Assembly (NCBI RefSeq): GCF_035762905.1
Contig: NZ_DASUCC010000142.1
Span: forward strand, 1-46,234
DNA from: DASYTH01 sp035762905
Lineage (GTDB): Bacteria > Actinomycetota > Actinomycetes > Mycobacteriales > Pseudonocardiaceae
Length of the DNA: 46,234 bases
Direction of reading: 5' to 3'
Of this stretch, positions 1 through 9,142 are shown one piece after another (positions within the stretch are counted from its first letter, which is position 1; the number at the start of each line of letters is the position of its first letter). Position numbers and translations under genes: made by a program. The notes below the pieces were generated by a model. It was not told the origin of the DNA, made no database searches, and saw nothing but the letters and a program-made list of their open reading frames with translations.

Positions 1-315
1 CGCGGTGATCAGCACCAGCAGGATCATCACCCGCAGCGGCGAGCCCTTGGCGCGTTTGGCCGCCCAGATCGCGGTGTACTCGAACACCCCGGTGCGGCGC
101 AGCACCCCGACGATGATCATCATGCCGAGCAGCAGGAAGATGACGTCCCAGTCCACGCCGGTGTCGTGGGAGTAGAACGCCTCCTGCGAGCCGACCACCC
201 CCAGCCCGAGCACCAGCCCGGCGCCGGCCAGCGCGGCGACCGTCTTCGGGATCCGCTCGGTGGCGATCAGCACGTAGGCCACCACGAACACGACGACCGC
301 GATCCCCACGCTCAC
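1..315 (-). CDS. ArsB/NhaD-type ion permease, N-terminal part (cut by window edge)
   Basis: The reverse strand encodes a hydrophobic N-terminus of about 105 residues that runs off the left edge. Three membrane-spanning stretches are visible, with YVLIATERIPKTVAAL near the start, then DWDVIFLLLGMMIIVG and a VLRRTGVFEY segment. This pattern is typical of the ion transporter superfamily that includes ArsB (arsenite export) and NhaD/CitM permeases. The GTG at 313-315 is chosen because a GGAG lies about 11 bases upstream; other in-frame GTG codons lie just before it. Substrate cannot be decided from this part. It would act in the inner membrane, and the NhaA gene nearby suggests ion or pH handling as one possibility. 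Confidence 0.75.
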   Translation of the reverse strand, partial: MSVGIAVVVFVVAYVLIATERIPKTVAALAGAGLVLGLGVVGSQEAFYSHDTGVDWDVIFLLLGMMIIVGVLRRTGVFEYTAIWAAKRAKGSPLRVMILLVLITA

Positions 316-865
316 GCCGACCACCACTCCAGCGGCGAGCACGGGTGCATGGCCCAGAGCGGGCGGGCGTGTCTGACGATGCGGGCGACAATCTGCGCCA
401 CCAAGATCCCCTACCGGTCGACAAATCCCCCCGCCCCCGGCCAGGGGCGGACGCCGACCAGACTTCCCGGCACGCCAGCCCACAACATGCCGCAAAAACC
501 CGCCCAGGGCAAACCCAGATGTTCCGAGCGAGCCACCGTGTTCGGCACGGCCCGCCCAGCAGCTTCACCCTCCCCGCCAGGCTCGACACTCCGGCCGGCG
601 CTGCTGTCGACCGAGCAAGAGTCGATCCCCGCCGGGAGATCGCCGAACAGCTCAGCGTCAGCGCCACTGTCGGCGTGCCGGCATCGCCAAACGCCGCGTA
701 CGCAGACCGATCCGCGGTGCGGCGGCGTATGCGCCGTTCACAGACGATCAACGTCGTCGGCTCTCCAGGATCGCCTGGTGCTGATGGTGATCCCCTGGCG
801 ACGAAGAGAGCAACGAGCCATGCTGCCGTCGCGCACCAGCCCGCTGGGCCGGATATCAACGGCCA
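316..865. other. Intergenic stretch, no supportable gene
   Basis: Open frames exist on the plus strand because of the high GC content, but their translations are rich in Arg, Pro and Ser and match no family I recognise. The stretch lies between a transporter and a sigma factor relic, so it may be decayed DNA. Confidence 0.5.
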
Positions 866-1140
866 TCATGGATCATTGTCCCTTCGGGACTGGCCTGCTC
901 GGCCGCCGTGTCTGAGGAAGTCGCGTTCGGCTTGGGTGGGGGCCAGGGCGGCGGCGCGTTGACAGGCATCGGTGGCTTCGCTGGCGCGACCGAGGCGGTG
1001 CAGTAGGTCGGCTCGGGTGGCGTGGTAGGCGTAGTAGCCGTCCAGGTCGAGTTGGTCGACCAGGGCGAGCGCGGCGGCCGGGCCGTGGATCTCGCCGAGG
1101 GCGATGGCGCGGTTGTGGGCGATTACCGGGGTGGGCGCGG
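866..1140 (-). pseudogene. C-terminal relic of an ECF sigma factor (SigJ/DUF6596 type)
   Basis: Reverse-strand translation gives a recognisable tail: PVIAHNRAIALGEIHGPAAA, then LDGYYAYHATRADLLHRLGR, then ALAPTQAERDFLR and a stop at 866-868. This is the helical-repeat C-terminal domain of actinobacterial ECF sigma factors carrying DUF6596. The sigma-2 and sigma-4 DNA-binding regions are missing: upstream of about 1140 the frame turns into unrelated sequence with no start codon. The fragment cannot act as a sigma factor. It is the N-terminally deleted end of a lost gene. Confidence 0.7.
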
Positions 1141-1347
1141 TGACCGTCCGTCGGCCACCTTTGCGTTGCGAACATCACGCTTGGCCTCGCCCTCACCACC
1201 GTCGCCGCCACGCTGCTGGCACGCATCGTGCTGGGTATCCACGCGTGTCGCCGGGCCGCGCACCTGAGCATGCCGGATGCATCGTGGTCGGGAGTCGCGC
1301 TTGTTAGCCTGGCCGCCTTCCGCGGACGGGTCGGGTGAACACGCGCC
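1141..1347. other. Spacer between sigma relic and CNNM pseudogene
   Basis: A plus-strand frame ending at 1338 contains a short hydrophobic run (ANITLGLALTTVAATLLARI, about 1177-1240) that looks like one membrane helix, but there is no start or family match. It may be a further relic. Confidence 0.3.
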
Positions 1348-2549
1348 ATGAGCGGCTATTGGGTCAACATCGGGTTGGTCGGCGTTTTGGTGGTGCTCAA
1401 CGCGATGTTCGCGGGCAGTGAAATCGCGTTGATCTCCCTGCGTGAGGGGCAGTTGAAGCAGTTGGAGGGCGCGGCGGGGCCGGTGCTCGGACGCTGGTGC
1501 GGCCGGCCCGGGATCCGAACCGGTTCCTGGCCACCATCCAGATCGGCATCACGCTGGCCGGGTTCCTGGCCTCCGCGACGACAGCGGTCGCGCTGGCCGA
1601 ACCATTGGCGCCGGGGTTCGGATTTCTTGGTGGCGCGGCCGAGCCAGTGGCCGTCGCTCTGGTCACCTTGGGGCTCACCTTCGTGACCCTGGTGTTCGGT
1701 GAGCTCGCGCCGAAGCGGCTGGCGATGCAGTACGCCCTGCGCTGGGCGCTGCTGGTGGCCCGCCCACTGGACCTGGCGTCCCGGGTTGCGCGCCCGGCGG
1801 TGTGGTCGCTGGGCAAGGCCACGGACCTGACCGTGCGGGTCTTCGGCGGCAATCCGCTGGCCGCTAAGGAGCAGCTGTCGCCGGAGGAGTTGCGAAATCT
1901 GGTGGCCGGGCACCGCGGGCTCAACCCTGAGCAGCGCACGATCATCACCGGCGCCTTGGAGATCCACGAACGCCTCCTGCGCGAGGTCCTGGTCCCTCAC
2001 CGCGCGGTGTTCACCCTGCCGGTCACCACACCCACTTCGCAGGCCCGCGCGGCATTGGCCGCCTCGGGGCATTCCCGCGCCCCGGTAGTCCGCAACGGCC
2101 ATCTCGATGACGCGGTGGGGTGGTCAACCTGCGCGAACTGCTCGACGACACCAAGACTTTGGCCGACCTGGCCCGCCCACCCCTGGTGTTCCCCGACACC
2201 GTGCGGGTCTCCGACGCGCTGCGCCGGTTCAAAGACGAACGCCAACAGTTCGCGCTGGTGGCCAACGAGCACGGTGCTATCGACGGCATCGTCACCCTGG
2301 AAGATTTGCTGGAAGAGATCGTCGGCGAGATCTACGACGAGACGGACCGCGACATCATGGCCGTGCGTACCGAACCCGACGGCGCCCTGTTGCTGCCCGG
2401 CACCTTTCCCATCCACGACCTGCGTCGAGTTGGCGGACTGGACCATCGAGGTCACCGGCATCGACGGCAACGCCATCACCGCGGTGCGGCTGCGCCACCA
2501 GCGCACTGCGACCACCGAAGCCGGCGATCCCGACCTCGGGGTCGGCTAG
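1348..2549 (+). pseudogene. CNNM/CorC-like (hemolysin family) membrane protein, frameshifted
   Basis: Three reading frames together make one DUF21-CBS-CorC_HlyC protein. Frame 1 from ATG 1348 gives the first helix (NAMFAGSEIALISLREGQL). Around 1465-1475 it shifts to frame 3, which carries DPNRFLATIQIGITLAGFLA, the FGELAPKRLA motif and the first CBS segment. At the G-run near 2116-2121 (DDAVGW versus GVVNLRELLDD) it shifts to frame 2, which carries the second CBS segment with EDLLEEIVGEIYDE. Near 2418-2424 about 25 codons of the CorC_HlyC domain are gone, and frame 3 resumes at ELADWTIEVTGIDGNAI. Each of the first two shifts fits a one-base deletion. Two intact paralogues lie at 4023-6412. Sequencing error could explain one lesion but hardly all three. 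Confidence 0.8.
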
Positions 2550-2611
2550 CACAGCAGCACACCCAGCACCGGCGTACTTGGCGGCGAGCGGCGGCGCAAA
2601 ACAGGGAAATC

Positions 2612-2645
2612 TGTCCACTATGGCCCCTTCGATGGTCCACTGTGG
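2612..2645. repeat. Imperfect direct repeat upstream of nhaA
   Basis: TGTCCACTATGG (2612-2623) and GGTCCACTGTGG (2634-2645) agree at 10 of 12 bases and start 22 bp apart, close to two helical turns. They lie about 110 bp upstream of the antiporter start and could be a regulator binding pair; no regulator is identified. Confidence 0.35.
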
Positions 2646-2753
2646 ATTTTGAGCTGTCGTGGCGTTCGGTCAGGCGGTCACGGGTAGGATGGACGGTGGC
2701 GCGCCGGGAAGTCTGGTCGGCAATCGGAGTACCTACCTACCCCGGAGTCGCCC

Positions 2754-4004
2754 GTGACCGCGCCCGCCCGTGCCCCTGTCGCTGAGTTCGCCCGCTTCCT
2801 GCGTACCGAGACGGTGGGCGGTTTCTTCCTGCTGGCCGCGGCCGGGGTGGCGTTGGTGTGGGCCAACACTCCGCTGCGCGCCGGTTATGAGGCGCTGCGC
2901 GAGGTCACGGTCGGCCCGAGCGCGCTGCACCTGAATCTGACCCTGCAGCAATGGGCCACTGATGGGCTGCTGGCAGTGTTCTTCTTCGTCGCCGGGCTGG
3001 AGCTCAAGCGGGAGTTGGTGATCGGTGAGCTGGCCGGGGCGCGACGGGCGGTACTGCCGGTGGCCGCCGCCGTCGGCGGGATGGCCGTGCCGGTGCTGGT
3101 CGCCCTGCTGGTCGGCGGCGATCTGCCGGGCATGGAGGCGGCCTGGTCCATCCCGGCGGCCACCGACATCGCCTTCGCGCTGGCGGTCCTGGCCGTCGCC
3201 GGGGCCGGGTTGCCGTCCAGCGCCCGGGTGTTCCTGCTGAGCCTGGCCGTGGTCGACGACCTGGGCGCGGTGCTGCTGATCGCTGTGCTGTTCGCCGGCA
3301 ACCTGCACGTGCTCGCGCTGCTGGCCGCGGCGCTGCTGTGCGGGGTGTACTGGGTGTTGCAGCGCAAGCGGGTCACCTCGCCGCTGGTGTACGTGCCGAT
3401 CGCGGTCGGCACCTGGGTGGCGGTCCACGAGGCCGGGATCCATGCCACCGTCGCGGGGGTCGCGCTGGCCCTGTTGACCCGGGTGCGGCCCGACCCGGGG
3501 GAGCAGGAGGGGCCGGCGCTGCGGCTGGAGCACCGCCTGCAACCGTGGTCGGCGGCGCTGTGCGCGCCGCTGTTCGCGTTCGTCGCCGCCGGGGTTCCCC
3601 TCGGCCTTCCCGCGCTGCAGACGATGATCACCGACCGGGTGGCATTGGCGGTCATCGCGGGCCTGCTGGTGGGCAAGGTGGTCGGGATCTTCGGTGCCGC
3701 GTCCCTGGTCGTCTGGTTGACCCCGGCGGTGCGCCCGCGGGGGCTGGGCTGGCGGGACCTGGCCGCGGTGTCCATGCTCGGCGGGGTCGGGTTCACCGTC
3801 AGCCTGCTCATCACCGAACTGAGCCTCGCCTCGGTGGGCCCCCGGGCGGTCGAGTCCGCGAAGGCCGCGGTGCTGCTGTCCTCGATCGCCGCGGCTGTGC
3901 TGGCCGCGGCCCTGCTGGTGCGGCGCAGCCGGATCCACGGCAGATCCCGCGCGGTGGCTCCGGACGACGACTCCGGCGTGGAGACGACACCGAGTGAGTC
4001 GTAG
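2754..4004 (+). CDS. nhaA: Na+/H+ antiporter NhaA
   Basis: This 416-residue membrane protein exchanges sodium for protons to control pH and salt. Family hallmarks are all present: a hydrophobic N-terminus with VGGFFLLAAAGVALVWANTP, the unwound-helix region PAATDIAFALAVL with Asp138, the ion-binding pair VVDDLGA (Asp168-Asp169), and HEAGIHATVAGV (His225 and His230), which corresponds to the pH-sensing region of Escherichia coli NhaA. The length fits the family. The GTG start at 2754 has GGAG about 9 bases upstream. The gene ends 18 bp from the convergent CNNM gene, leaving no room for a separate terminator. Confidence 0.95.
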   Translation: MTAPARAPVAEFARFLRTETVGGFFLLAAAGVALVWANTPLRAGYEALREVTVGPSALHLNLTLQQWATDGLLAVFFFVAGLELKRELVIGELAGARRAVLPVAAAVGGMAVPVLVALLVGGDLPGMEAAWSIPAATDIAFALAVLAVAGAGLPSSARVFLLSLAVVDDLGAVLLIAVLFAGNLHVLALLAAALLCGVYWVLQRKRVTSPLVYVPIAVGTWVAVHEAGIHATVAGVALALLTRVRPDPGEQEGPALRLEHRLQPWSAALCAPLFAFVAAGVPLGLPALQTMITDRVALAVIAGLLVGKVVGIFGAASLVVWLTPAVRPRGLGWRDLAAVSMLGGVGFTVSLLITELSLASVGPRAVESAKAAVLLSSIAAAVLAAALLVRRSRIHGRSRAVAPDDDSGVETTPSES

Positions 4005-4022
4005 GAGGCTGGTGCCGGCTGG

Positions 4023-5063
4023 TCAGGCGGCGGGGCGGTCGGTCTCGTCGTCGAACTCGCCGAGGATCTCTTCGATGAGATCCTCCAACGCGACCAGCCC
4101 GACGACGGCACTGTCGTCGGTGATCAACGCGAGTTGGGCTCGGTGCTGGCGCATCGTTGTGGCCGCCTCGGCCACGGTCGTCGCGGCCGGCAGGGCCAGC
4201 GGGGCGCTCATCAGGTCCCGCGCGGTGGCGGTCCGGGCCGCGGTCGTGGCGCGGACGGCGTCGCGGACGTGCACGATGCCGACCGGATGATCGTGCTCGT
4301 CGAGGACGATCAGTCGGGAGCGTCCGCTCTCGCGGCTGACTCGTTCGACCTCGGTGGCGTCGGCGTCGGCCGGGATGGTGACCGCGGCGTTGCGGGATTG
4401 CATGACCTGGGCCACGGTGGTGTGCCGCAGTTGCAGGACGCCGGCGAGGATGCGGTGCTGCTGCTCGGGGAGCAGGCCGTGCTCGCGGGACTGGCGCAGC
4501 AGGATCCGCAGATCGTCCGGGCCGTGGGCCTGGGCCAGGGTGTCCTGCGGGGTGACCTTGACCGCGCGCAGCGTGGCATTGGCCATGCCGTTGAGCACGC
4601 TCAGCGCCGGGCGGGCCACCCGGGCGAAGGCGCGGAACGGCAGCGCCAGCAGCAGCGCGGAGCGTTCCGGGTGGGAGATCGCCCACGACTTGGGGGCCAT
4701 CTCCCCGACCACCATGTGCAGGAACACCACCACCGCCACGGCCAGCACGACGGCGATCACCGTGCTGAGCCCGGCCGGCAACCCGATGCCGGTGAGCAGC
4801 GGGCCGAGCAGGTCGGCCAGGGCGGGTTTGGCCAGCGCACCCAATCCGAGGGCGCACAGGGTGATGCCCAGTTGGGCGCCGGCCAGCATCAGCGACAGTT
4901 CCCGGCTGCCGCGCACAGCCGCGCGGGCGGCGCGGCTGCCGGCCGCGGCCAGTTCTTCGAGCCGGTGGCGCCGGCTGGCCACCAGCGCGAACTCCGCGGC
5001 GACGAAAAAGGCGCTGGCGATCAACAACCCCAGCGAAACCAGCAACGCCCACGCGGTGCTCAT
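4023..5063 (-). CDS. CNNM/CorC-family membrane protein (DUF21 plus CBS pair), second gene of operon
   Basis: The protein has 346 residues. It begins MSTAWALLVSLGLLIASAFF, a DUF21 membrane domain of about four helices with the conserved AGAQLGITL and VVGEMAPKSWA motifs. A CBS pair follows (AQVMQSRNAAVTIP and DLIEEILGEFDDE). The C-terminal CorC_HlyC domain of the upstream partner is absent. The family (CNNM, MpfA, TlyC-like) is linked to magnesium or cobalt export and its regulation by CBS-bound nucleotide, though substrate here is inferred. An open frame continues 93 codons upstream, but that part is the other gene read out of frame. The ATG at 5063 overlaps the upstream stop as ATGA, so translation is probably coupled. 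Confidence 0.88.
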   Translation of the reverse strand: MSTAWALLVSLGLLIASAFFVAAEFALVASRRHRLEELAAAGSRAARAAVRGSRELSLMLAGAQLGITLCALGLGALAKPALADLLGPLLTGIGLPAGLSTVIAVVLAVAVVVFLHMVVGEMAPKSWAISHPERSALLLALPFRAFARVARPALSVLNGMANATLRAVKVTPQDTLAQAHGPDDLRILLRQSREHGLLPEQQHRILAGVLQLRHTTVAQVMQSRNAAVTIPADADATEVERVSRESGRSRLIVLDEHDHPVGIVHVRDAVRATTAARTATARDLMSAPLALPAATTVAEAATTMRQHRAQLALITDDSAVVGLVALEDLIEEILGEFDDETDRPAA

Positions 5064-6412
5064 CGGGTGGCCTGCGCTTCGTCGAGGATGCCGATCGCGA
5101 CGGTGTCGGGGACGCGCCGTTTCACCGACACGACCTCCACCCGCACGCCGCGCGCCGGTGCGGGGTCGTCCACCGCGGGTGCGGTCACCTCGGGGACCAC
5201 GACCTGGTCGCCGGGTTGCGGGGTGCGGCCGAGCCGGTGCATGACCAGCCCGCCGATCGTGTCGTAGTCCTCGCCTTCGGGCAGCGCGATGCCGGTCGCC
5301 TGCTCGATCTCGTCCATCCGCCACCGGGCGGGAACCAGCCACGACCCGTCCGGCCGGGTGTGCACGGTGGCCTCCGGCAGGTCGTCCTCGTCCAGGATCG
5401 GACCGACCACTTCCTCGGCGATGTCTTCGAAGGTGAGCACGCCGGCGAACCCGCCGTACTCGTCGACCACGCAGGCCAGTTGCCGGTGCTCGGCCCGCAA
5501 CCGTTCCAGCACCGCGGGCAGCGGCAGGCTGGCCGGGATCAGCAGCGGCGGCGCGGCGATCAGGCGCACCGGGACAATGCTTCGCTCGGCCGGCGCGACG
5601 GTCAGCACATCGGGGATGCCGACCACGCCGACGATGTCGTCCACACTCTCGCCCACCACCGGGAACCGGGAGTGGCCCGTGTCCGCCAACTCGACCACCC
5701 GCACCGCCGGGTCTTCGGCGCCGATGGTGTGCACATCCACGCGTGGGGTCATGGCCTGCTCGGCGCTCAGCGTGCGAAATTCCAACCCGCGGTCCAACAG
5801 CGCGGACAACTCCGCGTCCAGGTGCCCGCCGTCGCGGGACTCGTCGATGATGCGGTGCAGGTCCTCCGGGGTGGCGCCGTGCGGCAACTCCTGCACCGGT
5901 TCGATGCCTACCGCCCGCAGCAGCCGGTTCGACGTGACATCGAACAACCGAATCAGCGGCCCGGCGACCGCCAGGTAGGCCAGGGTGGACCGGCTCAACG
6001 CCTTGGCCAGCGCCTCGGTGCGGGCGATCGCCAGGTTCTTGGGCGCCAGCTCACCGAGCACCATCTGCACCACGGTGGACAACACCAACGCCACCACGAT
6101 CGAGATCGACAGACTCGCCGTGTGCGACAGCCCGGTCAACCCCAGCACCGCGGCCAGCCCTTCACCCAGCAACGGCTCCGAGACATAGCCGACCAGCAGG
6201 GCGGTCACCGTGATCCCAAGCTGGGCGCCGGACAGCGTGAACGACAACCGCGACGTCACCCGGAGCGCCCGCTGCGCCGCCTGGTCGCCCTGCTCGGCCA
6301 GCCGTTGCAACCGGCCGCGATCGGCGGCGACGTAGGCGAACTCCTGGGCCACGAAATAGCCCGTGACGGCGGTCAACAGCACGATGGTGGCCAGGCCGAC
6401 CAGGATCAACAT
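5060..6412 (-). CDS. CNNM/CorC-family membrane protein with DUF21, CBS pair and CorC_HlyC domain
   Basis: The 450-residue product shows the full family order. DUF21 membrane domain occupies about residues 1-190, including SGAQLGITVTALLVGY and VLGELAPKNLAIA. The CBS pair spans about 210-330 with AEQAMTPRVDVHTI and GVLTFEDIAEEVVGPILDE. The CorC_HlyC domain follows with EGEDYDTIGGLVMHRLGR. It is the promoter-proximal gene of a two-gene operon with 4023-5063. Pairs of a long and a short CNNM protein are common in actinobacteria and may form heterodimers; that is inference. The start at 6412 is preceded by no strong ribosome site. Confidence 0.9.
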   Translation of the reverse strand: MLILVGLATIVLLTAVTGYFVAQEFAYVAADRGRLQRLAEQGDQAAQRALRVTSRLSFTLSGAQLGITVTALLVGYVSEPLLGEGLAAVLGLTGLSHTASLSISIVVALVLSTVVQMVLGELAPKNLAIARTEALAKALSRSTLAYLAVAGPLIRLFDVTSNRLLRAVGIEPVQELPHGATPEDLHRIIDESRDGGHLDAELSALLDRGLEFRTLSAEQAMTPRVDVHTIGAEDPAVRVVELADTGHSRFPVVGESVDDIVGVVGIPDVLTVAPAERSIVPVRLIAAPPLLIPASLPLPAVLERLRAEHRQLACVVDEYGGFAGVLTFEDIAEEVVGPILDEDDLPEATVHTRPDGSWLVPARWRMDEIEQATGIALPEGEDYDTIGGLVMHRLGRTPQPGDQVVVPEVTAPAVDDPAPARGVRVEVVSVKRRVPDTVAIGILDEAQATR

Positions 6413-6502
6413 GGCGCCGTCACACCCGAGGCGCTGCGGCCGTTGTCGGCCGGAGGGGCAGCCGGGCCCAGGCCCGGCCGGGTACTACATCCGTCGCTGT
6501 CG

Positions 6503-6530
6503 TTGCCCGAGGCCACCATGCAGCTACACT
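6503..6530 (+). promoter_or_regulatory. Candidate promoter of the MerR gene
   Basis: TTGCCC (6503-6508) and TACACT (6525-6530) are separated by 16 bp and stand about 58 bp before the MerR start. The region also lies upstream of the divergent CNNM operon, so a MerR protein could control both. Confidence 0.4.
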
Positions 6531-6588
6531 ATCACGTGCAACTGTACGGTTAAGGGTGATCGGGCGGGCGACAGCGGGGAGCGGACAC

Positions 6589-6987
6589 GTGGGTGACCAA
6601 CTACTGCGCATCGGCGAGCTCGCCTCCCGGGCCGGGGTCAGCACCCGCACCGTCGACTACTACACCAACCTCGGCCTGCTCACTCCCGCCGAGCGCACCC
6701 CCGGCAGCTACCGCCTCTACGACCCCGCCGCCGTCGACCGCATCGCCACCATCCGCCAGTTAGAAACCCACGGCGTCAGCCTCGACGAGATCGCCACCGC
6801 GCTGCGCACCAAACAAGCCGACCTTCCCGCGCTGCTGCGCCAACTCCACGACGATCTGCACTCCCTACAGACAGCGGCGCAGACCACCGGAACCGAAGCG
6901 CACGGCCTGCTCGCCGCGCTCACCACCCGCGCCCAATCCCTGATCACCACCGCCCTGGAGATCACCACCGCAATGCCACCCCTCTAA
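6589..6987 (+). CDS. MerR-family transcriptional regulator
   Basis: The 132-residue product opens with a typical MerR winged helix: LLRIGELASRAGVSTRTVDY, then the GLLTPAERTPGSYRLYD wing. A helix (IRQLETHGVSLDEIATALR) and a coiled-coil dimerisation segment follow. There is no large effector domain and no conserved metal-binding cysteine, so the signal is unknown. GTG 6589 is preferred over the more upstream GTG 6556 because GGGGAG lies 7 bases before it. It is divergent from the CNNM operon, which makes that operon a likely target (inference). Confidence 0.88.
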   Translation: MGDQLLRIGELASRAGVSTRTVDYYTNLGLLTPAERTPGSYRLYDPAAVDRIATIRQLETHGVSLDEIATALRTKQADLPALLRQLHDDLHSLQTAAQTTGTEAHGLLAALTTRAQSLITTALEITTAMPPL

Positions 6988-7839
6988 CCAAGCGACACTG
7001 CCGAACAAGGCGAGTGAGGTGGCGGGAAGCGGCCAATTTCGCTGCCACCGAGTTGATCGCACGGCCTCAATGAAGCGGCCGGGGGCAGTAGACACACCTC
7101 CGCACCGAGGCCACCCGCCTACCGTTTCGACCGCACCGCGGGATCATCCGCCGCTCACCAACGGCGAAGCCGCCGCCGACATCGACCCGTCGCCGCGACC
7201 CGAATGACATCTCACACCGCTGGACGCCAGGCCTTCTCGTTACCCGCCGGCCCATCAGCAACGAGCTCCGCATCGGGCAGGTCGAGCACACCACCTGGCT
7301 GCTGGGCGGCCCGGCGACGACGGTGCAACACCGCTGCACCGGTCAAGGATCGGGATCGGGCCGATGGCCTGCAGCCAGTCCGACAACACGCCCTGGACCC
7401 GGGCCGCCGCGTCGACGACCGGATCCTGCCCTGTCCGGGACAAACCAGACCTTACGGACCGGTGACGGCACGCCGCCCTCGAGTGCGGTGCGGATGTGAT
7501 GACCGTCGGTCCGAGCTCCGCGGTGGACGTGCCGGCCCGGGATCGCGGTTGACCCCGTAGGCCAGCAGCGCCAGCGGTTCAGCAACTCGGTCGATGTCCA
7601 CTGTAGAGCGGAGCCGGGGCAACCGGCGCGCTGCCCAGCACCTCGCGCAGGGCGTTGCACAGCTTGGGATGGAGGTGGTCGAGCCGCGTTGGTGAGCATG
7701 ACACCCGCACCTCGGCATCGCGGGCCGAGCGTAGCGCGGATACCCTGACACCCCGGGCGGGCGCGAGGCGGGCCGCCGCTGTGCTGGGGAGTTGTGCAGC
7801 CACTGGCTGTGCTCGGTCGTCAGGTTGGTGGTCAGTTAG
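6988..7839. other. Long non-coding or decayed stretch
   Basis: No complete gene is supported. Reverse-strand fragments at about 7450-7800 have coding-like composition in changing frames (LHPKLCNALREVLGSAPVAP, then DIDRVAEPLALLAYGVNRDP, then VQGVLSDWLQAIGPIPILD nearer 7350-7400). They suggest a decayed gene, but I do not recognise the family. Confidence 0.4.
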
Positions 7840-9117
7840 TCAGTTCTGGTGATGCGCCAACTTGATGCGTTCCAGTGCGGTTACCGCGACGGCTACTCCG
7901 TTTTCGGCCTGAACACGGTGGCCGAGTTGCGCCGCCCTTCGCGCCATGTCCGGATCCGCGGTCGCGGTTGTGATGGCGGTGGCGAGCCGGGACGCGGTGA
8001 GGTGGGATTGCGGCACTGGTGCGGGCGCGACGCCATGCTGCTGGGCCAGCCGGGCCCAGAATGGCTGGTCAGCGACGAACGGGCACACCACTTGCGGACG
8101 CCCTGCGGCGAACGCGGCGCCGGAGGTACCGGCCCCCCCGTGGTGGACCACGGCGGCAACGCGGGGGAACAACCCCTGGTAGTCGACCTCGTCCACGACC
8201 AGAACGTCCTCACCTGGCGGATCGTCGGCCAGCCCACCCCATCCGGTACCGATGACCAGACGTGTCTTCGCTGTCCGGGCGGCCTGCAGGGCCGCAGCGG
8301 TGCTGCGTTGCGGGTCACGGCCCACCATCGAGCCGAACCCGATGAACACCGGCGGGTCACCGGCATTCAGGAAATCCTCGACCCGTTCTGGCAGCGCGTC
8401 GCCCGGCGGCAGGACCCAGTATCCGGTGGTGATCACCGAGTCCGGCCAGTCCGGCGGCGGGGGCAGCACGGCGGGACTGAACGCGTGCAGGACAGGCGTG
8501 GGGCCATTGTCGGGGCGGCGCACGGGATCGTGCCGTCCGCGACGACGCGGTAGGCCGAGCGTGTGTTCGCGCCATCGATCGACGACCCGGCCGAACATCG
8601 CAGCGGGGGCTTTCATCCCGAGGAAGGTGGCGCGATGGGCCATCGCGGGCAGCCAGCCCGGAAAATCCACCCCCGGCCACGGGAATTGCTTGGTCGGCAC
8701 GTACATCGGGATCAACGACGCCAGAACAGTCGGAACATCCAGGGCCTCGGCGACATGCTGCCCGGCGAGGATCTGACCGTTGTGCACCACCACGTCCGCA
8801 CCGGCACCCGCGCCCTGCGAGGCGATGGCCCAGCAGTCCTCCAGCACGGTGGTGAACATCGCCGGCATGCTGCGCGCCTGCCGGAGCCGGGCGCGCATCC
8901 CGCCCTCGAGCACATCCGCGTTGGCCACGTCATCCATCAGCCGCAGTGGGCCGTCGTCCACCCCAGCGAACGGCACGCCGTGACCCGCGACGAACCCGGC
9001 GAACCGATGCGGTGCGGTCAGCACCACCTCATGGCCCGCGACCAGCAGTCCCCGCCCCAGCGCGACGAACGGCTGGACATCACCCCGCGTCCCCAGCGTC
9101 ATGATCAAGACCTTCAT
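7840..9117 (-). CDS. UDP-sugar-dependent glycosyltransferase (GT1, macrolide/sterol transferase-like)
   Basis: The 425-residue enzyme has the two Rossmann-like halves of GT-B transferases. The N-terminus LIMTLGTRGDVQPFVALGRG is typical of the GT28-like acceptor domain. The C-terminal donor domain contains FIGFGSMVGRDPQ (about 258-270) and HHGGAGTSGAAFAAGRPQVV from residue 325, the nucleotide-sugar motif, followed by PFVADQPFWA. Such enzymes put a sugar on lipids, sterols or small molecules; the acceptor here is unknown. The ATG at 9117 has a strong GGAGG 6-7 bases upstream. It is a single gene, with an IS110 relic on its upstream side. Confidence 0.9.
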   Translation of the reverse strand: MKVLIMTLGTRGDVQPFVALGRGLLVAGHEVVLTAPHRFAGFVAGHGVPFAGVDDGPLRLMDDVANADVLEGGMRARLRQARSMPAMFTTVLEDCWAIASQGAGAGADVVVHNGQILAGQHVAEALDVPTVLASLIPMYVPTKQFPWPGVDFPGWLPAMAHRATFLGMKAPAAMFGRVVDRWREHTLGLPRRRGRHDPVRRPDNGPTPVLHAFSPAVLPPPPDWPDSVITTGYWVLPPGDALPERVEDFLNAGDPPVFIGFGSMVGRDPQRSTAAALQAARTAKTRLVIGTGWGGLADDPPGEDVLVVDEVDYQGLFPRVAAVVHHGGAGTSGAAFAAGRPQVVCPFVADQPFWARLAQQHGVAPAPVPQSHLTASRLATAITTATADPDMARRAAQLGHRVQAENGVAVAVTALERIKLAHHQN

Positions 9118-9142
9118 CGGCGTGCCTCCTTCGTGAGGTCAG

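Noticed and set aside
345..962. Long plus-strand open frame
   Set aside because: Arg/Pro/Ser-rich translation without family match, overlapping another frame and a sigma relic on the other strand.
5064..5342. N-terminal extension of the short CNNM gene
   Set aside because: Out-of-frame reading of the upstream gene, low-complexity Arg-rich; ATG 5063 overlaps the stop as usual for coupled genes.
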